This document shows, in pieces, positions 40,627-47,778 of a DNA stretch of 64,000 nt (positions within the stretch are counted from its first letter, which is position 1; each line of letters opens with the position of its first letter). A program made the translations under genes and the position numbers. This stretch comes from Palsa-147 sp963771905 (GTDB lineage: Bacteria; Acidobacteriota; Terriglobia; Acidiferrales; UBA7541), in NCBI GenBank assembly GCA_963771905.1, contig CAVYVI010000004.1:1-64000 (forward strand), written 5' to 3'. Under the pieces are notes generated by a model. That model worked only from the letters and a program-made list of their open reading frames with translations. It ran no database searches and was not told the DNA's origin.

Positions 40627-41322
40627 ATGCCCGCGCAACAGCAAGCCGAGCTCCTCATGCAGGAATCCATCAATCACAATGACGGCGCGGCCAATCTCGT
40701 GCCGCAATATACTGACCTCTGGACCGGCAAGCTCACGCTCACTCCCGAACTGAGCGGCACTCTCGGAACCGCTCTCAACGCAAATGACCTGCACGTCCGC
40801 GCCGACGCTCTCGAAGTCTATTTGGCCGCGTACAAAATCCCCAAGACGCGCCAGGGCGCTCAGCAGCTCACGAAAACGATTGCGAACGATCCGAAAGCCC
40901 GGCCGTGGGCGCTCTGGATGCTGGGCGCGCTGGGCAATCGCGGGATCGAGCCCGATCGCGCGCTCGCGATCCTCTCCAACTATCTCCACGATCCCGACGA
41001 GCAGACGCGCTACTGGGCTGTCGAAGGCCTCGCGCATCTCGGCACTTACGGAACCATCGCTCCACTCCTCGACGCTTTTCGCAAGGATCCGTCGGCGGAA
41101 GTCCGCGAGCGCGCTGCGGGCAGTCTCGCGCAGACCGGAATGCTGAACCCGCAACAGCGAATGAACGCTGTCCCGCCGCTGATCGAGATGGCCGCGGATC
41201 CCTCTCTCGACGCAACAGAAAAGAGTTGGATCTATCAGGCACTCAGCGAGATTACCGGCGAGCGTCTCGGCCACGATCCCATTGCCTGGCGCAACTGGTG
41301 GGTTGAGCACCAGCCGCGCTAG
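40627..41322 (+). CDS. HEAT-repeat domain protein (downstream part of interrupted gene)
   Basis: 231 residues, all-helical. It begins MPAQQQAELLMQESINHNDGA, then repeated helix pairs of HEAT type: RADALEVYLAAYKI, PWALWMLGALGNRGIEPDRALAILSNYL, QTRYWAVEGLAHLGTYGTIAPLLDAF and EVRERAAGSLAQTGMLN. The C-terminus ends with a TGERLGHDPIAWRNWW motif also seen at the end of other bacterial HEAT proteins. It probably mediates protein contacts. It is in frame with the anchor segment upstream, separated by one TAA, so the native product is likely a 319-residue membrane-anchored protein. No good ribosome site precedes ATG 40627. Confidence 0.75.
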   Translation: MPAQQQAELLMQESINHNDGAANLVPQYTDLWTGKLTLTPELSGTLGTALNANDLHVRADALEVYLAAYKIPKTRQGAQQLTKTIANDPKARPWALWMLGALGNRGIEPDRALAILSNYLHDPDEQTRYWAVEGLAHLGTYGTIAPLLDAFRKDPSAEVRERAAGSLAQTGMLNPQQRMNAVPPLIEMAADPSLDATEKSWIYQALSEITGERLGHDPIAWRNWWVEHQPR

Positions 41323-41415
41323 CGCGTCGCTCCGCGCAGCAGCCTCCGTCGGGCAGACACACGACGCAGCCTCACAAAAGTCGAAAGCCTCACTTCTTAG
41401 CGCAGGAATTTGAAG

Positions 41416-41892
41416 TTAATCGTGGCGGGCACCGCGGATGATCTCGGCTGCGTGAGGCAATAATTCGGCGATGGCGTCAAGCGACTCCACGGCGCCTCGC
41501 GGGCTTCCCGGCAAATTCACGATCATCGTAGTGCCGCGAATCCCGGCCGTCGCTCGGGAAAGATAGGCCCGCGCGAACGCGCGCCCGCCCACTTCCCTCA
41601 TCTTTTCGCCAAAGCCGGGAATGAGCTTTTCCGCTGCTGCGGTCGTCGCTTCCGGAGTCACGTCCCGCGGCCCGAGTCCCGTGCCGCCAGTCGTCAGAAT
41701 CAGATCAGCCGAACCCGAATCCGCGATCTCCGTCAGCTCCGTTCGAATCGCGTCCAAGTCGTCGCCGACAATCCGTCTTGCAACCACTGGCCAGCCCAGC
41801 TCCTCGCAGCGCGCCTGCAAAGCGGGTCCCGACTTGTCATCGCGCTCGCCGCGCGAGACCGTGTCGCTGACCGTGATTATCGCCACGCGCAT
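41416..41892 (-). CDS. mogA: MogA/MoaB-type molybdopterin adenylyltransferase
   Basis: 158 residues. It activates molybdopterin by adenylation before molybdenum insertion. ITVSDTVSRGERDDKSGP at the N-terminus, LILTTGGTGLGPRDVTPEAT (MPT/AMP-binding) and IVNLPGSPRGAVESL at the C-terminal side are diagnostic. It is the last gene of purA-moeA-moaC-regulator-mogA; 30 bases separate it from the response regulator. Confidence 0.9.
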   Translation of the reverse strand: MRVAIITVSDTVSRGERDDKSGPALQARCEELGWPVVARRIVGDDLDAIRTELTEIADSGSADLILTTGGTGLGPRDVTPEATTAAAEKLIPGFGEKMREVGGRAFARAYLSRATAGIRGTTMIVNLPGSPRGAVESLDAIAELLPHAAEIIRGARHD

Positions 41893-41922
41893 CGAGTTGG
41901 TTGGAGGGAATCCGCGCCCGTG

Positions 41923-42675
41923 TCAGTCGGAAGCTTTGCTTCCGCTGTCGACCACATCGCGCTGGTTCTCATCGATCAGCCGCAGGCCTTCCATAAGAAG
42001 TCCCGTGGTCGTCCGGCTGATCGTGCTGCGCGTCGGCGCGGCGTTGAAATCGATTTCGAATCCGCCGTCGGGCCAGCGCATCGCTCCGAATACAGCTGCC
42101 TCGCCTTCGATTTTCCCGAGGCGCGCGTCGCGGCACTGGCCGCTCGCGAAAAAAATTTCCGCCATCTCGCCGCTGTGCCGGACCGAGAGCTTGCACGATT
42201 TTTGCCCCATCTCGAGCGACTGCATCAGGTCCATGATGCTCATCTCTTCCAGGCGCCCCTGAATCACACCGGGCCGCACCGCGCGATTCTGCATCTTTTC
42301 GAGCGCCAGACGATCCACCACCTTTTTGGCGCTGCGAATCAGATCCTTGATGAAAAACGGCTTGGGAATAAATTCTTCGACGCCGTCAACGAGCGGCCGC
42401 AGCTTTTCTTCGATGTCCGTTCGGCTCGCCAAAAAAATGAACGGAATCTGCCGCGTCTGCGCGCGCCCGCGCAGTTTTTCGTAGAGCTGCCGCCCGTCGA
42501 GCCCCGGCATCTTGTAATCGCACAGAACCAGATCGGGCGGGTCGTCCACGATTTTCAGAAGCGCGTCCGCGCCATCGGCCGCCGCGCGCACGTCGCAATG
42601 CGGCGCGAGATTCTTCATCAACAGGTCGAGAATCAGAGCGTTGTCGTCAACCACGAGAACTTTGACGTCCTTCAT
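41923..42675 (-). CDS. response regulator with C-terminal DUF4388 (PatA-like) domain
   Basis: 250 residues. Residues 1-120 are a receiver domain with DD at 10-11, phosphoacceptor D53 in LVLCDYKMPG and Lys in EEFIPKPF. Residues about 135-235 are a DUF4388 domain (GRLEEMSIMDLMQSLEMGQKSCKL...GEMAEIFFASGQCRDARLG), found in gliding, exopolysaccharide and other output-less regulators. No DNA-binding motif is present, so it acts through protein contact. It overlaps moaC by ATGA, an odd place for a signalling gene: it sits inside the molybdenum cofactor operon. Confidence 0.88.
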   Translation of the reverse strand: MKDVKVLVVDDNALILDLLMKNLAPHCDVRAAADGADALLKIVDDPPDLVLCDYKMPGLDGRQLYEKLRGRAQTRQIPFIFLASRTDIEEKLRPLVDGVEEFIPKPFFIKDLIRSAKKVVDRLALEKMQNRAVRPGVIQGRLEEMSIMDLMQSLEMGQKSCKLSVRHSGEMAEIFFASGQCRDARLGKIEGEAAVFGAMRWPDGGFEIDFNAAPTRSTISRTTTGLLMEGLRLIDENQRDVVDSGSKASD

Positions 42676-43187
42676 TCGCGTCCTCGCGCACGCTTCGGGG
42701 CAACCCGCGCCGCAGGCGGCCTGGAGTACGCGCCGCTTTTGCCGCCGCTTTTCTCCACCAGATAAAGTTCCGAGATTTCCATCCCCCGCTCGAGCGCTTT
42801 ACACATATCGTAAATCGTCAACGCTGCAACGCCCGCCGCAACGAGCGCTTCCATCTCCACTCCGGTCGGCCCCATGGTCGCGGCCCGCGAAGTGATGTCG
42901 ATTCCATTTTTGCACAGCTTCGCCGTGACATCTACGTGCGTCAACGCCAGGGGGTGACAAAGCGGAATCAGCTCCGCCGTCCGCTTCGCCGCGGCGATTC
43001 CCGCGATGCGCGCCACTTCAAGTGGATTCCCTTTCGGATTCTTCAGCCGGCGAATGCTCTGAACGGTTGCGCTGCGCATCCGGACAAATGCATGCGCCGT
43101 GGCAGCGCGCGCCGTCGCAGCCTTCGCGCTGACGTCCACCATGCGAACGCGCCCAGCCGAATCGTAGTGTGAAAGTCTGCTCTTCAT
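42672..43187 (-). CDS. moaC: cyclic pyranopterin monophosphate synthase
   Basis: 171 residues. It converts the MoaA product into cPMP in molybdenum cofactor synthesis. LSHYDSAGRVRMVDVSAK, IAAAKRTAELIPLCHPLALTHVDV and GVEMEALVAAGVAALTIYDMCKA contain the active-site residues. The C-terminal ~15 residues are an unusual basic extension (RVAPKRARGRE). The 83-base gap before it, after moeA, is filled by tandem palindromes. Its stop overlaps the response regulator start. Confidence 0.93.
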   Translation of the reverse strand: MKSRLSHYDSAGRVRMVDVSAKAATARAATAHAFVRMRSATVQSIRRLKNPKGNPLEVARIAGIAAAKRTAELIPLCHPLALTHVDVTAKLCKNGIDITSRAATMGPTGVEMEALVAAGVAALTIYDMCKALERGMEISELYLVEKSGGKSGAYSRPPAARVAPKRARGRE

Positions 43188-43198
43188 GCCGTTTATGT

Positions 43199-43267
43199 TG
43201 ACCCGTGTCGGGTCACGCTTATGTTGACCCGTGTCGGGTCACGGTTACGTCGACCCATGTCGGGTCA
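43199..43267 (-). repeat. three tandem 17-bp palindromes on a 26-bp period
   Basis: TGACCCGTGTCGGGTCA at 43199-43215 and 43225-43241, and a variant (CGACCC...GGGTCA) at 43251-43267. Each is a 7-bp inverted repeat around TGT. Starts are exactly 26 bases apart; the inter-repeat bases are also similar (on the minus strand, ACATAAGCG-like). A decayed fourth copy may follow at 43277-43293. They fill the moeA-moaC gap, which suggests binding sites for a dimeric regulator or a row of RNA hairpins. Confidence 0.85.
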
Positions 43268-43270
43268 CAC

Positions 43271-44497
43271 CTATATTGTCCCGCGCCGAGGAAGAACGTC
43301 CACCCATTCACCGGCGCTGATTTCCTCCCGGTCAGCGCCCACCACCACGAAGCAATTCGCGTTCACCAGCGCCACGACGTCTCCCGACCCTTGCCAATAA
43401 ACCGTCTCGACCGACGCGTTGCCATCCCGAAATTCCACGCGAGCGGGGAGAAAATGTGCGAGCCCCGGTTTTTCCCGCAGATCATGCGTCAACTTCGCTT
43501 TGAAAAGCGGAAGCGGCCGAACCGATCCCCCGCTCAACACATCCACCGCAGGCACTGCCAGAATTTCGAATGTCACCATGGTCGAGACTGGATTCCCCGG
43601 CAATCCAAAAACAAGCTTGTCTTCGCACGTGCCAAAAACCGCCGGGCGTCCCGGCCGTATCGCCACGGCATCGAAATAGAATTCCGCGCCGATTTCCTTC
43701 AGCACTCCCTCGACCAGATCGTACTTCCCCATCGAAACGCCGCCGCTGAGAACGAGCATGTCCGCTTGCAATCCCTGCTCGATGCGCGCTCGCAATTCCT
43801 GCACATCGTCGCGCGAGTTGCCGAGCAGAACCGGTTCGGCCCCCGCCAGCGCGATTTGCGCCGCAAGCGAAATGCTATTGCTGTTGCGAATCTGATGCGG
43901 CCCCGGCGTGGCTTGCGCGGGAACCACTTCGTCGCCCGTCGAAAGAATCGCCACGCGCGGCTTCGGGTAGACGCGCAATTTCACGTGGCCCACTCGAGCG
44001 GCCATCGCGAGTTCGGCATACCCGAGCCTCTTTCCGCGCAACAACACAACTTCCTTCATTCCCGCTTCGCTGCCGGTGGAGACGATGTGGTCTCCGACTC
44101 GAGCGGCGCGTTCGATCGAGACCACTTCGCCTTCGGCTTTCGTGTACTCAATCATTACGACGGCGTCGGCTCCCGCTGGAACTGGCGCGCCCGTCATGAT
44201 CTGAACGCATTGGCTCGGACCGATCACACCCTCGAAACCCGAGCCGGCTTTGCTCTCGCCGATCAATTTCAATCGCGCAGGCACGTTTATGGCGTCGGAG
44301 GCGCGAACGGCGTAGCCGTCACGGATCGAACGATCGAACGGGGGATAATTGCGATCCGCGATAATTTCTTCAGCCAGAATTCGGCCCAGTGCCGACGCGG
44401 GCTCGGAGGAGATGTCGATGGTTTCCGGCGGAGGCGGGTGAAAATGAGATCGTGCGACCTCGATAACTTTTTGTCGCGCTTCTTCGTAGGACAGCAT
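43271..44497 (-). CDS. moeA: molybdopterin molybdenumtransferase
   Basis: 408 residues, the usual length. It inserts molybdate into adenylated molybdopterin. DRSIRDGYAVRASD, IMTGAPVPAGADAVVMIE, ILSTGDEV, LVLSGGVSMGKYDLVEGVL and VFGLPGNPVSTMVTFE are the family motifs in order. It follows purA by 5 bases; its stop abuts the palindrome array. The partner MogA-type gene is the last one of the operon. Confidence 0.94.
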   Translation of the reverse strand: MLSYEEARQKVIEVARSHFHPPPPETIDISSEPASALGRILAEEIIADRNYPPFDRSIRDGYAVRASDAINVPARLKLIGESKAGSGFEGVIGPSQCVQIMTGAPVPAGADAVVMIEYTKAEGEVVSIERAARVGDHIVSTGSEAGMKEVVLLRGKRLGYAELAMAARVGHVKLRVYPKPRVAILSTGDEVVPAQATPGPHQIRNSNSISLAAQIALAGAEPVLLGNSRDDVQELRARIEQGLQADMLVLSGGVSMGKYDLVEGVLKEIGAEFYFDAVAIRPGRPAVFGTCEDKLVFGLPGNPVSTMVTFEILAVPAVDVLSGGSVRPLPLFKAKLTHDLREKPGLAHFLPARVEFRDGNASVETVYWQGSGDVVALVNANCFVVVGADREEISAGEWVDVLPRRGTI

Positions 44498-44502
44498 GAG
44501 GG

Positions 44503-45804
44503 CTAGAGCCAGGTCGCCATTTTGGTTCCTGCGGGAACGATCGTGGCATCGCGCTCGGGACCAGTGGAAATCATGCCAATTTCGACTTCCAGCGAATCGG
44601 AAATGAATCGCAAGTAGTCGCGCGCCGCCTGCGGCAGATCTTTCTCCTCACGCATCCCGTACGTGTTTTTCTTCCATCCCGGAAGCGTTTTGTATTCCGG
44701 CGTCAATTCCGCGAATCTTTCCACTTCCGCGGGCATTTCGATATTGTGTTCGCCCTTGTAGCGATAGCCGACACAAACTTGAATTTCCTGCTGCGTATCG
44801 AACACGTCGAGCTTCGTGACGACGAGCGAGTCGATGCCGTTGATCATTTTGGCGTAGCGCAGAACTTCGAGATCGAGCCATCCGCAACGGCGCGGGCGCC
44901 CCGTCACAGCGCCAAACTCCTTGCCGCGGTCGCGCACTTCCGTCGCTTCGATGTCGGGCATTTCGGTGGGAAACGGGCCGCTGCCGACGCGCGTCGTGTA
45001 AGCCTTGGTTACGCCGACGACGCCGGTGACGCGCGTCGGCGGCACGCCGAGTCCGGTCGAACACCCGCCCGAGGTCGCGCTCGACGACGTTACGTAAGGA
45101 TACGTGCCGTGATCGATGTCGAGCATCGTTCCTTGCGCCCCCTCGAATAGCACCGAGGCGCCGGTGTCGATGGCGTGATTCAAAAGTGCCGCGGTATCCG
45201 TAATAAATCCACTGATGTGCGCGGCAAGTTCGAGGTAAGTTTCAAGGAGACCTTCGGTGTCGAGCGGCTTTCCGTACGTCGCGCGGCTGATGGCATCTTT
45301 CTCGACGATCACGCGCTCGAGCTTTTCGCGAAATTTTTCCGGATCGCGCAGATCGCCTACGCGAATTCCTCGCCGCGCCATCTTGTCTTCGTACGCGGGG
45401 CCGATGCCGCGCGAAGTGGTGCCGATTTTCGCCGCGCCGCGCGCCGCTTCCGCGGCTTTGTCCATGTCGCGGTGATATGGAAAAATCAGGTGCGCGCGAT
45501 CACTCAGAAAAAGACGGCCTCGCGTCTCGATCCCCGCCTTTTTGAGGGTTTCGATCTCCGCGACGAGCGCCGCGGGATCCACCACGGTCCCCGGTCCGAT
45601 GACTGCCTTCTTTCCGGGACGCAAAATACCCGAAGGGATGAGCTGAAGCACGAACCGCTGGTTGCCTACAATCACCGTGTGGCCAGCATTGTGGCCGCCT
45701 TGCGAACGCGCGATATATTCGAACGCACCGGCCAGGTAGTCGACGACTTTCCCTTTGCCTTCATCGCCCCACTGAGCGCCGACTACGGCTATCGCTTTCG
45801 CCAC
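44503..45804 (-). CDS. purA: adenylosuccinate synthetase
   Basis: 433 residues from GTG 45804, with AGGAG 7 bases upstream; the frame is open to 46209, but that extension has no homologous sequence. It makes adenylosuccinate from IMP, aspartate and GTP. VVGAQWGDEGKGKVVD carries the P-loop-like site, GGHNAGHT the catalytic His, FEGAQGTMLDIDHGTYPYVTSS and TGRPRRCGWLD the IMP-binding regions. It sits just before moeA, leading the molybdenum cofactor genes, an unusual but GTP/purine-related context. Confidence 0.94.
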   Translation of the reverse strand: MAKAIAVVGAQWGDEGKGKVVDYLAGAFEYIARSQGGHNAGHTVIVGNQRFVLQLIPSGILRPGKKAVIGPGTVVDPAALVAEIETLKKAGIETRGRLFLSDRAHLIFPYHRDMDKAAEAARGAAKIGTTSRGIGPAYEDKMARRGIRVGDLRDPEKFREKLERVIVEKDAISRATYGKPLDTEGLLETYLELAAHISGFITDTAALLNHAIDTGASVLFEGAQGTMLDIDHGTYPYVTSSSATSGGCSTGLGVPPTRVTGVVGVTKAYTTRVGSGPFPTEMPDIEATEVRDRGKEFGAVTGRPRRCGWLDLEVLRYAKMINGIDSLVVTKLDVFDTQQEIQVCVGYRYKGEHNIEMPAEVERFAELTPEYKTLPGWKKNTYGMREEKDLPQAARDYLRFISDSLEVEIGMISTGPERDATIVPAGTKMATWL

Positions 45805-46184
45805 CGCGAGTCTCCTGAACGTCTCCCAAAACAGCGCCGCGGCCAAATACCCGCACATTTCCACCCTCAGTAACATCCATGGAAAAACAGGAGGGTGGAG
45901 CGCAATCCGCCGAAAAATTATCCTACGCCGCGCCTGCACAGAAGGCAAGTAAACGTCCCGGTAAGTTGGATCGCGAGCCAAGTCACAAGTGCCGGCATGA
46001 ATTCGGGCGTACGAGGGCCGCCCCGCCGGAATCGGGAATCGCCGGGCCCGAACAAAACCCAACCGGGCCGCGACGGAGGTTTCGGAACCGCGCGCCGCGA
46101 ACCTGGACAGGGCCGTGAAACGGTCTGGCCGAGAGCAGACAGTCATTCTTCTGAACGCGGCGCGCGAAGGCTCGCATTTTGTTC

Positions 46185-46240
46185 CGATTAGAATTGAGCT
46201 TGGTTCCATGTTCTCAATCCCTTAGCTCGATTTCTAATCG
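46185..46240. repeat. 16/17-base inverted repeat
   Basis: CGATTAGAATTGAGCT (46185-46200) is complementary to AGCTCGATTTCTAATCG (46224-46240) except for one mismatch and one bulge, with a 23-base loop. A third CGATTAGA copy occurs at 46251-46258. Function unknown; possibly the remains of a small mobile repeat or a transcript hairpin. Confidence 0.6.
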
Positions 46241-46351
46241 TTTGGTGTCCCGATTAGAGAGCCATGGGGTTGAGGCCGACGGATGGGGGCCAGAGAGTTG
46301 TTCAGTCGGCGCAGCTTCAGGGCAGGCCCATTCAAGCGCGGAGGCGGTCTC

Positions 46352-46451
46352 GGGGCGAGCGTCCTGATAGGACTCGAGCCCTTCACCGTTTCGCCGCGGC
46401 GACGGCCGCAGCGTTAACCGCTTCGCCCTGAGTATGGGGCGGGCGTCCTGA
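46352..46451. repeat. imperfect direct repeat, possible dispersed intergenic repeat
   Basis: GGGGCGAGCGTCCTGA (46352-46367) recurs as GGGGCGGGCGTCCTGA (46436-46451), 15 of 16 identical, 84 bases apart. The first copy continues as a GTCCT-GAT-AGGAC palindrome. Translated on the minus strand it gives a QDARP motif of the kind seen when dispersed intergenic repeats are mistaken for proteins. Confidence 0.4.
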
Positions 46452-46715
46452 CCGGCCCGGGTGCTGACCTTGGTGCTTCGCGTTGTCGTGCGCCTAAACA
46501 TGGCTCTCCATCCACGCTAGCACGAGAGGGGTGGGTACCAGCAAATCCACACGCTGTAAGGGTCCCCGGAAGCGCTCTGGAGTCAATAGGATGGAGGCGG
46601 GAAAAAATCTTCGTTTGTTAGGTACGAAAAGCGCGGATCGTAAGTGGAAGGCGCGGGCGGGCACTGCAGCCTAACGCAGGGCGTTGTCACTATGAGGAAC
46701 CGCAAGAAATACCGG

Positions 46716-47288
46716 CTAGCGCCGGGAGGAGCCGCCGAGTTGGCAGTAGCGGAAGCAGTCGACGGCATGGTCATTCACCATTCCGGTCGCTTGCATGAAG
46801 GCGTAGCAGATCGTCGAGCCCACAAACTTGAAACCGCGGCGCTGCAAATCCTTGCTCATGGAGTCGGATTCGGATGTTCGCGCGGGCAATTGCTTGAGGG
46901 TGCGCCACCGATTGATCTTTGGCGCGCCACCGACGAATTCCCAGATGTAGGTGTCGAAGCTGCCGCGTTCTTGTTGCACGGCCAGAAAATTGCGCGCGTT
47001 CAGAATCGTGGCGGCAATTTTCAGGCGATTGCGAACGATGCCCGGATCGGCGAGAAGCTTGCGGACTTTGCGAGCGTCGTAGCGCGCGACTCTTTCCGCC
47101 TCGAAACCATCGAATGCGGCGCGATAATTTTCGCGCTTGCGGAGAATCGTGTCCCAGCTCAAGCCGGCCTGCGCGCCCTCGAGTATCAGAAACTCGAAGA
47201 GCGTGCGATCGTTGTGAACGGGCACACCCCACTCTTCATCGTGGTAGCGGATCGACAGCTCGTTCTGTGGCCAGCTGCATCGCTTCAT
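46716..47288 (-). CDS. tag: DNA-3-methyladenine glycosylase I
   Basis: 190 residues. It removes 3-methyladenine from alkylated DNA. CSWPQNELSIRYHDEEWGVP at the N-terminus holds zinc ligands (Cys4 and His), LFEFLILEGAQAGLSWDTILRKRENYRAAFDGF is the diagnostic central stretch, and the C-terminal MVNDHAVDCFRY has the remaining His and Cys. A TAAGAT box lies 6 bases before the ATG, with no Shine-Dalgarno. Downstream is the large non-coding region before purA. Confidence 0.93.
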   Translation of the reverse strand: MKRCSWPQNELSIRYHDEEWGVPVHNDRTLFEFLILEGAQAGLSWDTILRKRENYRAAFDGFEAERVARYDARKVRKLLADPGIVRNRLKIAATILNARNFLAVQQERGSFDTYIWEFVGGAPKINRWRTLKQLPARTSESDSMSKDLQRRGFKFVGSTICYAFMQATGMVNDHAVDCFRYCQLGGSSRR

Positions 47289-47385
47289 CGCGGGATCTTA
47301 TGGAAAACATCGCGAACAAACAAATGCTCCGAGCCGGCCGTGCCAACCCGGAGCCACGTGCGAAATCCCTGCCGGAAAATGAATC

Positions 47386-47721
47386 TTAAGCCAGGTGCCG
47401 TTGCAGAGCCTTCTGGATCTGCTCTTTCGGCACGGCGCCGACGATTTGCTCGGCAATTTGTCCGCCCTTGAAAACCAGCAAGGTCGGAATGCCGCGGATA
47501 TTGAATTTGCCCGGCGCATTCATATTTTCGTCGACGTTCATTTTTACTACCTTGAGCTTGCCCGCATTGTCGCGCGCGATTTCCTCTACCGTAGGCGACA
47601 GCATGTGGCACGGGCGGCACCAATCGGCCCAGAAATCCACCATGACCGGCTGGGTGTTGCTGGCATCGATCACTTCTGCCTGAAAAGTAGCGTCACTCAC
47701 CGCTTGAATATTGTCAGCCAT
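47386..47721 (-). CDS. trxA: thioredoxin
   Basis: 111 residues, the thioredoxin fold with the active site W34-C35-R36-P37-C38. The usual WCGPC has Arg in place of Gly. The cis-proline loop IRGIPTLLVFKGG and VDFWADWC are conserved. It is a cytoplasmic disulfide reductase. AAAGGACG lies just before the ATG and a TAGACT box about 40 bases upstream. It stands between tag and glgA, all on the same strand with separate gaps of 58-97 bases. Confidence 0.93.
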   Translation of the reverse strand: MADNIQAVSDATFQAEVIDASNTQPVMVDFWADWCRPCHMLSPTVEEIARDNAGKLKVVKMNVDENMNAPGKFNIRGIPTLLVFKGGQIAEQIVGAVPKEQIQKALQRHLA

Positions 47722-47778
47722 TTTCGTCCTTTTGCGAGGCGAGCCGTGGGAAGTCTAACCCTTTCGGTCTCGCTCGTG

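Larger units (their letters stand above)
45805..46715. other. 911-base non-coding region upstream of purA
   Basis: No convincing gene on either strand. It contains the purA ribosome site, an inverted repeat at 46185-46240 and an imperfect direct repeat at 46352-46451. Open frames here are short, rich in Arg/Pro/Ser and lack ribosome sites. Confidence 0.6.

Noticed and set aside
45805..46209. 135-codon N-terminal extension of PurA
   Set aside because: PurA homology starts exactly at GTG 45804 with AGGAG in front; the extension has no homologous features and contains part of the inverted repeat.
46214..46501. Minus-strand 95-codon frame upstream of purA
   Set aside because: Arg/Pro/Ser-rich, no ribosome site, and it coincides with direct and inverted repeats; its QDARP motifs look like translated intergenic repeat.
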